DNA of 21,412 nucleotides from Bacteroidota bacterium (GTDB lineage Bacteria > Bacteroidota > Bacteroidia > Cytophagales > Cyclobacteriaceae). Both the position numbers and the translations under genes were made by a program. Position 1 is the stretch's first letter; every line of letters begins with the position of its first letter. The DNA lies in assembly GCA_023431285.1 (NCBI GenBank), contig JAEYXN010000053.1, positions 1 to 21,412 of the forward strand, read 5' to 3'. The notes below the pieces were generated by a model. That model was given only the letters and a program-made list of their open reading frames with translations. It ran no database searches and was not told the DNA's origin. Positions 1-7,351 of the stretch are shown here, piece after piece.

Positions 1-925
1 TATCAATCCCTGTAACCGCGGCTACCTTTTCAGCAGTGTTTTTACCAGGGGCGTCATTGAGAAAGCTATTGATGAACGCGTCGTGGGTAAGGTCTTCAGA
101 GTGTTCAATCCGGTAGGAGTCGTCACAGCATCCGAGTTGCACGAGAACATTCCACGCGGAACAGTATCCCTCATTCCGAAGGGTTCCCCGAAGCATGGTG
201 TTGATGTTAGACAGGCCGTATGTATCTATGTACTTCAGCGAATCGCGGTTAGCATAGCCTTCGAACACTCCATATCCAGGCACTTCCACCTTTGTAGTGC
301 GTGTGAACAGTTGTTGATACGGAATGTATTTGATCTGTCCATTTTGCATGAACTTAGCGGTACTCTGTCCTGCCATCACAACGTTCCTGGGATTCCAGGT
401 GAATTTGTATCGCCAGGGATTCTCAGGATCGGCATCAGGTGCGATGAGTCCACCGGTGAACGACTCAAATGAAGTGATGTGTCCTCCTTTTGCGGCGATC
501 CTGTCAATGAGCTGCATTGCAGTCATGTGGTCAATCCCGGGATCCAGACCACACTCATTCAGAAAGAGCAGTTTCTTTTCGCGGGCTTGTTCGTCGAAAG
601 CGCTCATTTCCGGAGAGACATAGCTTGCCGTGAGAAGGTGTTTCCCTTCTGCGAGGCAATGTGAAGCAACTATGGGGTGAAAATGAGCCGGAAGGAGTGA
701 AATCACGATATCGGCAGTGGATATGGTGTGGCGGCTCTTTTCGTCATTGGCTATATCAAAGTGAACGAAACGTCCGAAAGGTGACCCGCCAATGCGTTCT
801 GTGACTGCCGCCTCAGACAAATCGCCCACTGAAACCAGCCATTGTTCGCTGTTCGCATGCTCTATTAAGTAACGAATCAAAGAGGCTGAAGACCTTCCTG
901 CTCCAAGGACAAGGATGTTTCTCAT
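1..925 (-). CDS. Saccharopine dehydrogenase family protein (3' end missing)
   Basis: NAD(P)-dependent oxidoreductase of the saccharopine dehydrogenase type, acting on lysine/alpha-aminoadipate metabolism in the cytoplasm. The minus-strand reading frame runs from ATG at 925 to the window edge without a stop, giving about 308 residues. It begins MRNILVLGAGRSS, a Rossmann GxGxxS-type nucleotide-binding loop right at the N terminus. It continues with ADIVISLLPAHFH, NECGLDPGIDHM, SFTGGLIAPDADPENPWRYK and the AGQSTAKFMQNGQ segment, all typical of the family. The full protein is usually about 430-450 aa, so roughly a third is missing beyond base 1. The ATG is fixed because the nucleotide-binding loop starts at residue 2 and a consensus promoter lies immediately upstream. 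Family assignment is firm; whether it is truly a lysine-pathway enzyme in this organism is inference. Confidence 0.9.
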   Translation of the reverse strand, partial: MRNILVLGAGRSSASLIRYLIEHANSEQWLVSVGDLSEAAVTERIGGSPFGRFVHFDIANDEKSRHTISTADIVISLLPAHFHPIVASHCLAEGKHLLTASYVSPEMSAFDEQAREKKLLFLNECGLDPGIDHMTAMQLIDRIAAKGGHITSFESFTGGLIAPDADPENPWRYKFTWNPRNVVMAGQSTAKFMQNGQIKYIPYQQLFTRTTKVEVPGYGVFEGYANRDSLKYIDTYGLSNINTMLRGTLRNEGYCSAWNVLVQLGCCDDSYRIEHSEDLTHDAFINSFLNDAPGKNTAEKVAAVTGID

Positions 926-1279
926 GAGACAAATCTATCATGTATTAAAACGCGATCAACGCTTTTTGGAGAAACTTCGGGAGTGAGAATTGGGTTCGAC
1001 ATCACATTTTTTCTTACTCTGACAAGGAGAGTGAAAATTTCTCTCTGCATGAGGCGAGTCATCGCAGAAAGCGGTAAAGCCTCACCTCTCACCGTGCCTC
1101 CTCCGGCTTCTCTGGTTATCTGATACTGCGTAAAAGGTTCGATTCGTCGGCGTCAATGGCGGGAATCCAAATGCCTTCGGTAAATCAGCTTGAAAATGGT
1201 ACATAGTCTTGTCTTCGGATCGGCGCGTTTTCCCGCACACGGTTTCCTGCTTTAGCCTTTTTTAGCTTATTTGGTCATC
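926..1279. other. Divergent intergenic region without a gene
   Basis: About 350 bases between the divergent saccharopine dehydrogenase and GAF-protein genes. Apart from the minus-strand promoter at its left edge I see no convincing coding frame, RNA gene or long repeat. No clean TAnnTTTG promoter is visible for the rightward gene; the nearest is TAGTCTTG near 1206, which has one mismatch and no TTG at the proper distance. Confidence 0.5.
930..959 (-). promoter_or_regulatory. Bacteroidota-type promoter of the saccharopine dehydrogenase gene
   Basis: Read on the minus strand, TTG (959-957), exactly 19 bases, then TAGATTTG (937-930). This matches the Bacteroidota primary sigma pattern TTG-N19-TAnnTTTG in every defined position. 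Only four bases separate the -7 box from the ATG, so the transcript should start at or next to the start codon. Confidence 0.65.
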
Positions 1280-3106
1280 ATGAAATTCCTGCGCGACAAA
1301 AATTTAAGGCATCTGGGCGCTTATGTCGTCCTTTTGACGGCGATAATTTTTGTTGGACAGTATTTCATCCTCGGCTCGAAAATCGAGAAACTGGAGGAAG
1401 CAGAGCTGAAAAGAGAGTTCACAGGCATCGTGCAACTGGCGAATCAGCGAATTGCATTGCAGATGCAGGATTATCTAAACGGAAACTCCCGGCTTGCTTC
1501 CGAGATCACTGCGCAGCTCAATGAGCAGGAACATCGTCTGGGCACGCTTTCCCGCGGAGGGCGCGTTGAACAACGTGAGGAGTTTGTGCAACCCCTCACA
1601 AGGCTTCCCAGGATGACATTTCAGGCAATGAATGACGACTGGAAGGATTTCCGGGAATCCATCGAAAGCATTCTTCTTGCGGAGAATACTGAGACTCCGA
1701 ACCTCTCCCCTCCTGTTCTGAATGACACTCTTAATAGTACACCTGTACGGGCAGTCCTTGTTAATAACAAAGTCTCCAACGGAGCCAGAGTACGGTATCA
1801 GGGCCTGTCTATCTCTATAGAGAAATGGTTTAATCGCCTGATGGCCGACCTCGATGAAGAGGTCAGCGCTCAAAAGCGTGCTTTGAACACAATGAGGGCT
1901 ATTTTGGTGGTTCTCAACATTGGGATTGCGGGCGGTCTATACTTCCTTTTCTTCCAGTTTGTGCTCACACCTCTTGATAAGCTCAGAAAGAATGGTCTTT
2001 TGAATAGTAAAGATGCATCTCTTCCCTCGAATGAGATCGGAGATTTGGGACGCAACATCGGCAACACGATGGAGCAATTAAAGGATGCCTCTGATTTTGT
2101 AAGTGCGATCGGGAAAGGTAATCTTTCTGTAGACTATAAAGAGACTTTTGATCATTCGTATACACCTGGCACAAATCCTCTTGCTGACTCACTGATTGAA
2201 ATGCAGGCCAAACTGCGTGAGCTGAATGAGGAAGAAGAGAAGCGGAAATGGTCGAATGAGGGTATAGCACGATTCGTTGAGATTCTACGCTCTTCGAATG
2301 ACAACATTCATGTACTCGGTGACAAGGTCATTAGTGGACTTGTACAATATACTAAGGCAAACCAGGGCGGGCTGTATATTCTGAATGATGAAGATGAGTC
2401 GAGTAAAGTCCTGGAGCTGGTGTCTTTGTTTGCCTTCGATACCAAGAAGCATGAGCAACAACGTATCAAACCGGGTCAGGGGATTTTAGGACAGACATTT
2501 CTTGAGAAGGAAACTACTTACCTCACGTCTTTACCTGAGGAGTATATCCGGATTACTTCCGGGCTGGGTGGAGCGAACCCGAAGAGTGTTCTGGTTGTGC
2601 CTTTGAAGGTAGATCAGGATGTTTATGGATTGGTTGAGCTGGCATCATTCAATGAGTTTCAGCCGCATGAGATTGCTTTTGTAGAGAAGCTCGGTGAATC
2701 GATCGCCTCAACTCTTGCGAGTGTCCGTGCCGCGCAGAAGAACAAGAGTCTCATTGAGCAGTTCCAGTTGCAGACGCAGCAGATGAAAGCGCAGGAAGAA
2801 GAAATGCGTCAGAACATGGAGGAGCTACAGGCGACTCAGGAGGAGGTTGTTCGCAAAGAAAAGAACTATATTGAACGAATAGCAGAACTTGAGGCCAGGC
2901 TGGAAGAAGATGCAGAGGCGGAGAAACGATTTGCCGATAAGGAAGCTGACTTGACAAAGAAGCTTTCTTCGCTGGAACAAGAGCTGGAGGAAGCCCGAAA
3001 GAAAGCAGGGGAATGGGAACTCGCTTCGGGTCTGGTGGATACGTTGAAGGTAAATATCGAGGCTATCCGGATCACGGAGGAGGAGCTTCGCCGAAAGAAG
3101 CAATGA
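1280..3106 (+). CDS. Membrane GAF-domain signalling protein with C-terminal coiled coil
   Basis: A 608-aa inner-membrane sensor without a kinase or phosphatase domain. Numbering from the ATG at 1280: TM1 about 12-32, an extracytoplasmic helical region to about 205, TM2 about 207-231, a HAMP-like linker, a GAF domain about 335-490 (with the GQGILGQTF, SGLGGANPKSVLVVPL and VYGLVELASF signatures), then a charged coiled coil to the end. The coil carries adjacent glutamates at 507/508, 514/515 and 521/522, exactly seven residues apart. A TTG at 1271 would add three residues; I prefer the ATG, as there is no ribosome-binding evidence for either. Its GAF domain is paralogous to those in the genes at 4722 and 5498. 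It is followed by a hairpin terminator and so may be transcribed apart from cheR. With no catalytic domain, it probably signals through protein contacts or through methylation of the coil (inference). Confidence 0.8.
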   Translation: MKFLRDKNLRHLGAYVVLLTAIIFVGQYFILGSKIEKLEEAELKREFTGIVQLANQRIALQMQDYLNGNSRLASEITAQLNEQEHRLGTLSRGGRVEQREEFVQPLTRLPRMTFQAMNDDWKDFRESIESILLAENTETPNLSPPVLNDTLNSTPVRAVLVNNKVSNGARVRYQGLSISIEKWFNRLMADLDEEVSAQKRALNTMRAILVVLNIGIAGGLYFLFFQFVLTPLDKLRKNGLLNSKDASLPSNEIGDLGRNIGNTMEQLKDASDFVSAIGKGNLSVDYKETFDHSYTPGTNPLADSLIEMQAKLRELNEEEEKRKWSNEGIARFVEILRSSNDNIHVLGDKVISGLVQYTKANQGGLYILNDEDESSKVLELVSLFAFDTKKHEQQRIKPGQGILGQTFLEKETTYLTSLPEEYIRITSGLGGANPKSVLVVPLKVDQDVYGLVELASFNEFQPHEIAFVEKLGESIASTLASVRAAQKNKSLIEQFQLQTQQMKAQEEEMRQNMEELQATQEEVVRKEKNYIERIAELEARLEEDAEAEKRFADKEADLTKKLSSLEQELEEARKKAGEWELASGLVDTLKVNIEAIRITEEELRRKKQ

Positions 3107-3117
3107 GTTTTTTAAAT

Positions 3118-3145
3118 CCTGGTTGAGAACCAGGGCGACTTTTTT
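3118..3145 (+). terminator. Probable intrinsic terminator after the first GAF gene
   Basis: Perfect 7-bp stem CCTGGTT (3118-3124) / AACCAGG (3128-3134) with a GAG loop, then five bases and a run of six T (3140-3145). It lies 12 bases after the stop codon. The spacer between stem and T-run is longer than ideal, so termination may be partial. Confidence 0.55.
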
Positions 3146-3208
3146 GAACTGGATTTTCTTTTTCAAACTGATAATTGAAGGTTTTTAGACTAAAGTAAAT
3201 CATCGGCC

Positions 3209-3241
3209 TTTGTGGTGGTATTTGGACGCGTGTAAGTTTTG
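3209..3241 (+). promoter_or_regulatory. Candidate promoter upstream of cheR
   Basis: TTTG (3209-3212), 20 bases, then TAAGTTTT followed by G (3233-3241). This is one mismatch from TAnnTTTG, or an exact match if the TA-TTTG gap is three. It lies just after a terminator. If real, transcription starts near 3246, which excludes the upstream TTG at 3239 as the cheR start. Confidence 0.35.
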
Positions 3242-3292
3242 GCGGACGAATACACCGGAGGGTTCTATGAACAACTTAATTTTGAGTTCTTT

Positions 3293-4114
3293 ATGCTCGA
3301 TATTGATATTGCTGATCTTAAGAAGATTTCTGAACTGATTTATCAGAAGTATAATTACGACTTCCGGAATTATGCTATGTCTTCATTCAAGAGGCGGGTT
3401 CTCAGGATCATGGAACTCAAAAAGCTCTCTGTGGACGGCTTGCTCAAGAAGCTAACTGACAGTCCACCTTTCGTGAATGAGTTTCTTGATGAGCTCACGG
3501 TGAACGTGACTGAAATGTTTCGCGACCCGAGCTTCTGGAGAGTGATGCGTGAAGAGATCCTTCCCGCCATCATGCTTAACCATAAGCAGTTCAAGATCTG
3601 GCATGCCGGATGTTCTTCCGGTGAAGAAGTCGTCTCCATGTGTATAATGCTAAAGGAGATGGGTATCCTTCAGGATGTGACGTTGATTGCTACTGATCTT
3701 GATGTCAACATCCTGGAAAGGGCCAAGCAGGCTACGTACCCTGCGAAGAACATGGAGCTGAACGAAAAGAACTATATCCGCTTCCAGGGGACAGCGACTT
3801 TCAAAGACTATTACCGGGAGGAAAACGGGAACGCAATATTCCATAAGGAATTATTCACTAATGTTTCGTTCCGCCGGCACGACCTCGTACTCGGAGATAT
3901 ATTCAACAAGTTTGATCTGATTCTCTGTCGCAACGTGATGATCTATTTTAATCAGACGTTGCAGAACGAGGTGCTGAAGAAGTTTCACGAGAGCTTATTT
4001 AAATATGGATACCTCGCCATCGGATCGAAAGAATCGCTGATCTGGTGTGATTATGCTAACCGCTTTATCGTGGTTAACAACGAGGAGAAGATTTACAAGA
4101 AAATAAAAGACTGA
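3293..4114 (+). CDS. cheR: CheR-type protein-glutamate O-methyltransferase
   Basis: S-adenosylmethionine-dependent methyltransferase that in the known family esterifies glutamates in chemoreceptor helices. The N-terminal helical CheR domain (DFRNY, SSFKRRVLR, NVTEMFRDPSFW) is followed by the SAM-binding domain with WHAGCSSGEEVVSM, ATDLDVNILERA and ILCRNVMIYFNQ. The ATG at 3293 gives 273 aa, the usual length. A TTG at 3239 would add 18 residues but falls in a candidate -7 promoter box. It has no fused chemoreceptor or PAS domain, and no chemoreceptor gene lies anywhere in the window. The gene lies 17 bases before cheB, and together they look like a self-contained methylation/demethylation pair for a non-classical target, possibly the adjacent GAF coiled-coil proteins (inference). 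Confidence 0.9.
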   Translation: MLDIDIADLKKISELIYQKYNYDFRNYAMSSFKRRVLRIMELKKLSVDGLLKKLTDSPPFVNEFLDELTVNVTEMFRDPSFWRVMREEILPAIMLNHKQFKIWHAGCSSGEEVVSMCIMLKEMGILQDVTLIATDLDVNILERAKQATYPAKNMELNEKNYIRFQGTATFKDYYREENGNAIFHKELFTNVSFRRHDLVLGDIFNKFDLILCRNVMIYFNQTLQNEVLKKFHESLFKYGYLAIGSKESLIWCDYANRFIVVNNEEKIYKKIKD

Positions 4115-4131
4115 GGTAGCTGCCAGACGCA

Positions 4132-4725
4132 ATGAGTAAATACAACCTAAATAACAGCTATAAAGCCGTTGTTATCGGTGGCTCCGCAGGCAGCTTTCAG
4201 GGAGTGGTGAAGATACTGTCTCAGTTGCCGAAAGGTTTTCCACTTCCGATCATCATGTGCCTTCACAGGCTGAAGCACGTGAGAAACGGATTCGTGGAAG
4301 CTCTTTCGATAAAGAGTGTAGTGCAGGTGACGGAGCCGCACGACAAAGAGCCGATCAAGAAGGGATCGGTTTACCTGGCTCCCGCGAACTATCACATGTC
4401 AGTAGAGCTCGGAAATCATTTCGCGCTCTCTACGGAGGAAATGGTGAACAACTCACGACCTGCGATTGACATTACGCTTGGAACGTGCGCTTATGTGTAC
4501 AAAGACAAGCTGGTAGGTATCCTTCTTTCAGGCGCTAACCGCGATGGAGCTCTTGGAATGAAGCACATAAAAGAAAGAGGGGGAGTGACAATAGTGCAGG
4601 AGCCTTCTGAGTGTATGATCGACACGATGCCAAAGGCAGCACTAGCTGTAACAAATATCGATCACACGTTAAAGATCGACCAGATCGTAGATTTTTTGAA
4701 AGAACTAGATAAGAAATACCGATGA
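4132..4725 (+). CDS. cheB: CheB-type methylesterase domain, no receiver
   Basis: Protein-glutamate methylesterase (197 aa) consisting only of the catalytic domain; the usual N-terminal response-regulator receiver is absent. The catalytic triad is visible: Ser18 in GGSAGS, His45 in CLHRLKH and Asp138 in SGANRDGALGM. The NSRPAIDITLG segment is also typical. Without a receiver it cannot be activated by CheA phosphorylation, so its activity must be constitutive or controlled by partners. Its stop codon overlaps the ATG of the next gene (ATGA at 4722-4725), implying translational coupling with the small GAF membrane protein. Stand-alone CheB-like domains next to CheR are common in Bacteroidota and Proteobacteria gene sets that are not chemotaxis operons. 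Confidence 0.9.
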   Translation: MSKYNLNNSYKAVVIGGSAGSFQGVVKILSQLPKGFPLPIIMCLHRLKHVRNGFVEALSIKSVVQVTEPHDKEPIKKGSVYLAPANYHMSVELGNHFALSTEEMVNNSRPAIDITLGTCAYVYKDKLVGILLSGANRDGALGMKHIKERGGVTIVQEPSECMIDTMPKAALAVTNIDHTLKIDQIVDFLKELDKKYR

Positions 4726-5489
4726 CACAAACTTATCAAGACCGCTATCATTTGAACCTGATCCTTACGGTCCTGTTCATCCTGGGGATTGGCGCTTCTC
4801 TGTACTACATATATTCCCTGCCGATGGCGCTTCGACTTTCTGCAGGATATCAGCCACAGTTTCTACCAGTCTATATAGTTATCGGCAGCACGTTCCTGAT
4901 CGGCTTGCTCTCACTGGTATGGGCACTGCGCTACAAACAGGAGATCCTGGTCTTCAGGGACAAGATCATAGACAAGGCTGAGCTCAAGAGAGAAGAAGCT
5001 GAACAGGCTGGAAGAACAACAATTACTCTTGATAACGTAAGAGCCGCGTTGGAAACTTCAAATAGTCGTGAAGGTGTCACTAACGCCCTGCAGAGCCTCT
5101 GCAAACAAGTTGAAGCAGGTCAGGGGGCATTGTATCTCACAAAAGAATCGGATGGAAAAAGAATGGTTGAGCTTTCTGCAGGGTATGCACTCAACCGCGG
5201 GGAAAGCTCTGTCGTGTCTTTCGAGTATGGAGAAGGGATCATCGGTCAGGTAGCAGTCAGTGGACAAACTTTGTTCATTGACGATGTGCCTGACGGATAC
5301 ATCACAATTATTTCAGGCCTTGGCACTGCTTCGCCGAAGTTCCTCCTGGTCGTTCCTGTGAAAAACGAGGAATGCGTGACGGGTGTGATTGAGATTGCAT
5401 CGTTTAAGAGGCTTACAGAAGATCAGAGAAAGTTCGTGGAAGAGTCGGCTCAGCTGATGTCCGAAAAGATAACGGGAATGCATAACTAA
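4722..5489 (+). CDS. Small two-TM GAF-domain protein
   Basis: A 255-aa protein with TM1 about 11-31, a short extracytoplasmic loop, TM2 about 48-69, a helical linker and a single GAF domain about 105-255 (GEGIIGQVA, SGLGTASPKFLLVVPV, VTGVIEIASF). There is no output domain and, unlike the other two GAF proteins in the cluster, no long C-terminal coil. It is translationally coupled to cheB by a 4-base overlap and followed eight bases later by the sensor-phosphatase gene. The GAF domain is clearly paralogous to those of the genes at 1280 and 5498. The ligand is unknown. It may act as a membrane-bound adaptor or dimerisation partner for the larger GAF proteins (inference). Confidence 0.8.
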   Translation: MTQTYQDRYHLNLILTVLFILGIGASLYYIYSLPMALRLSAGYQPQFLPVYIVIGSTFLIGLLSLVWALRYKQEILVFRDKIIDKAELKREEAEQAGRTTITLDNVRAALETSNSREGVTNALQSLCKQVEAGQGALYLTKESDGKRMVELSAGYALNRGESSVVSFEYGEGIIGQVAVSGQTLFIDDVPDGYITIISGLGTASPKFLLVVPVKNEECVTGVIEIASFKRLTEDQRKFVEESAQLMSEKITGMHN

Positions 5490-5497
5490 GAAGGGGT

Positions 5498-7351
5498 ATG
5501 ATTAAGAACATCAACGTCAGTACGAAGATTACGATCCTCATCCTGGGGATCACGCTGGTAGCTGTTGCTTCCATCAGCTTCTTTAGTTATGACTATCACC
5601 GAAAGGCAACGCAGGAGAAAAACGTCACTACGCTAACAGCCATCGCTGATAATTATGCGCAATACTTCAGCAATTATTTCGACAAAGCGGCAACAGCAGT
5701 TCAGATTCTGAAGAACGCACCAGAGATCACAAGCAATGCAGGATCCGCGCCTTCTTCCGGTGGCGATGTCTTTGCGGTCGCTTTTGATATGCCATCTGAT
5801 GACAGCGAACCTAGCGACTCTGTCGAATCAGAAGAACCAGAACAGGAAGGAAAATCTCTTAATGATTTTCTTCATGAGCAAAAAGCTGTCCTGAGAGTCG
5901 ATGATATTATTCTTACCTCCAATAATGGAAGCGTAATCGCGTCCACAGACTCAAAAATCAAAGGTACGTATCGTTATGCTGATCAGTCCACCATCGCTGC
6001 TGCGAGAAATGGCGTTCACTTTACAAAGGTTAGCCGGTCACGCGAACTCGGGTATTACTCCTTTGCAGCAGGCACCACCAAAGATGCTTCGGGCAACGAA
6101 GTTCTGATTCTCATAAAGCTTAACTTATCCTCTGCGTATAAGGTGCTCACTAAGTATTACGGCCTTGGAACGACCGGAGAGGTCATAATGATCCAAAGAG
6201 ATCAACTGGCAAAGAAGGCTGTCCTTGCAAGTCCTCTGCGCTCAGATACGACAACGACGTCTATGCGTTCACTTGAGGAGACGCATCCGTTCATTGCGGC
6301 GATTGCCCCGACATTCGACGCTAAGAACACGACAACGCATACAAAAGACTATGATGGGAATGAGGTCCTTCTTGTTTCCCGAAGGATCAATACAGGAGAC
6401 ATGGCCCTTGTGGCGAAGATGAACCTTGCCGAAGTAAATGGTAACGACGGAAAGATTGTCGACGCATTTTTCTACGCATCCCTTTGTGTAGGCGGACTCG
6501 CCGTTCTTCTGGCAATGATCTTCTCAAGATCGCTGACTCGTCCATTGTTCGCGATGCGCACCACGCTGAACCTTGTCGCGCAAGGTGTTTTGCCGGAAGC
6601 TGCAGAGAAGCGTGGTAATGATGAATTCGGTCAGATGGGCGCCAAGGTAGATCACCTGGTGCAGACCCTTCGTGGCAACGCCGAATTTGCGAAACGCATT
6701 GGTGAAGGGAAATACGACACAGAGTTTAAGCCTGCCAGTGATGACGACATCCTTGGTATGTCGCTGATCACGATGCGGAATAACCTTATTGAAAACGAGC
6801 GCCGTGACACTGAACGGAACTGGATTGTAAGAGGGGTTGCTGAGATCAGTGAGATCCTCAGGATGCATGACGCCATCGACGAGCTCGGTGACGACGTTAT
6901 CAAGTTTATCCTTGGAAAGATTGGTGCGATACAGGGAGCATTTTATGTGGTTAACGACGAAGTGACTCCGCACCTTATTGAGATGCGTGCCAGCTTCGCT
7001 TATAACAGGAAGAAATATCTCAAAGCAAAGTTCAAATTCGCTGAAGGCCTTGTCGGTCAGGCAGCGATTGAAAAGGATACGATCCTTAGAACTGAAATCC
7101 CCTCAGAGTATGTAACGCTCACTTCAGGGATATTGGGTGACCAGAAACCTTCGTGCATACTTATTGTGCCGTTGATCACCAACGAAGAGGTTTATGGTGT
7201 TCTTGAGTTCGCAAGCTTCAAGAAGTTTGACGAGGCGCAGGTAAACTTCGTAAAAGAGCTTTCACTTATCCTGGCGCGTACCATATTCAACATCAAGGTA
7301 AATGAAAGAACCCGCCGTCTCCTGGCTGAGTCCCAGGCGATGAGTAACTAG
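5498..7351 (+). CDS. Sensor half of a broken sensor-phosphatase: Cache-like/HAMP/GAF protein
   Basis: A 617-aa membrane sensor: TM1 about 10-28, a Cache-like extracytoplasmic domain about 35-320 with an acidic Ser/Asp/Glu-rich insert about 85-120, TM2 about 325-344, HAMP about 340-395, and GAF about 445-600 (AEGLVGQAA, SGILGDQKPS, VYGVLEFASF). It ends in the start of a coiled coil, RRLLAESQAMSN, then TAG. The frame continues without shift into the next CDS, and the missing residue restores the usual linker if TAG were GAG (AMSN-E-LKEKQE). I therefore read this and the CDS at 7352 as one ancestral gene of about 1159 codons (5498-8977) split by a nonsense codon. Alone, this half has no catalytic domain. 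Confidence 0.8.
   Translation: MIKNINVSTKITILILGITLVAVASISFFSYDYHRKATQEKNVTTLTAIADNYAQYFSNYFDKAATAVQILKNAPEITSNAGSAPSSGGDVFAVAFDMPSDDSEPSDSVESEEPEQEGKSLNDFLHEQKAVLRVDDIILTSNNGSVIASTDSKIKGTYRYADQSTIAAARNGVHFTKVSRSRELGYYSFAAGTTKDASGNEVLILIKLNLSSAYKVLTKYYGLGTTGEVIMIQRDQLAKKAVLASPLRSDTTTTSMRSLEETHPFIAAIAPTFDAKNTTTHTKDYDGNEVLLVSRRINTGDMALVAKMNLAEVNGNDGKIVDAFFYASLCVGGLAVLLAMIFSRSLTRPLFAMRTTLNLVAQGVLPEAAEKRGNDEFGQMGAKVDHLVQTLRGNAEFAKRIGEGKYDTEFKPASDDDILGMSLITMRNNLIENERRDTERNWIVRGVAEISEILRMHDAIDELGDDVIKFILGKIGAIQGAFYVVNDEVTPHLIEMRASFAYNRKKYLKAKFKFAEGLVGQAAIEKDTILRTEIPSEYVTLTSGILGDQKPSCILIVPLITNEEVYGVLEFASFKKFDEAQVNFVKELSLILARTIFNIKVNERTRRLLAESQAMSN
7349..7351 (+). other. In-frame TAG codon splitting the sensor-phosphatase gene
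   Basis: The TAG lies in the frame shared by 5498-7351 and 7352-8977 (7352 minus 5498 is 618 codons). The codon before is AAC and the one after is TTG. A single G-to-T change from GAG explains it. Translation could restart at the adjacent TTG or at the in-frame ATG at 7394. The context TAG-TTG is not the classical leaky CARYYA readthrough signal. A sequencing or assembly error cannot be excluded. Confidence 0.75.

Noticed and set aside
83..664. Plus-strand open frames over the left end
   Set aside because: They are antisense shadows of the saccharopine dehydrogenase frame, which reads through this whole stretch with clear family motifs.
1136..1150. GGTTCGATTC, resembling a tRNA T-loop
   Set aside because: The flanking bases do not pair into a T-stem and no acceptor, D or anticodon stem fits around it on either strand.
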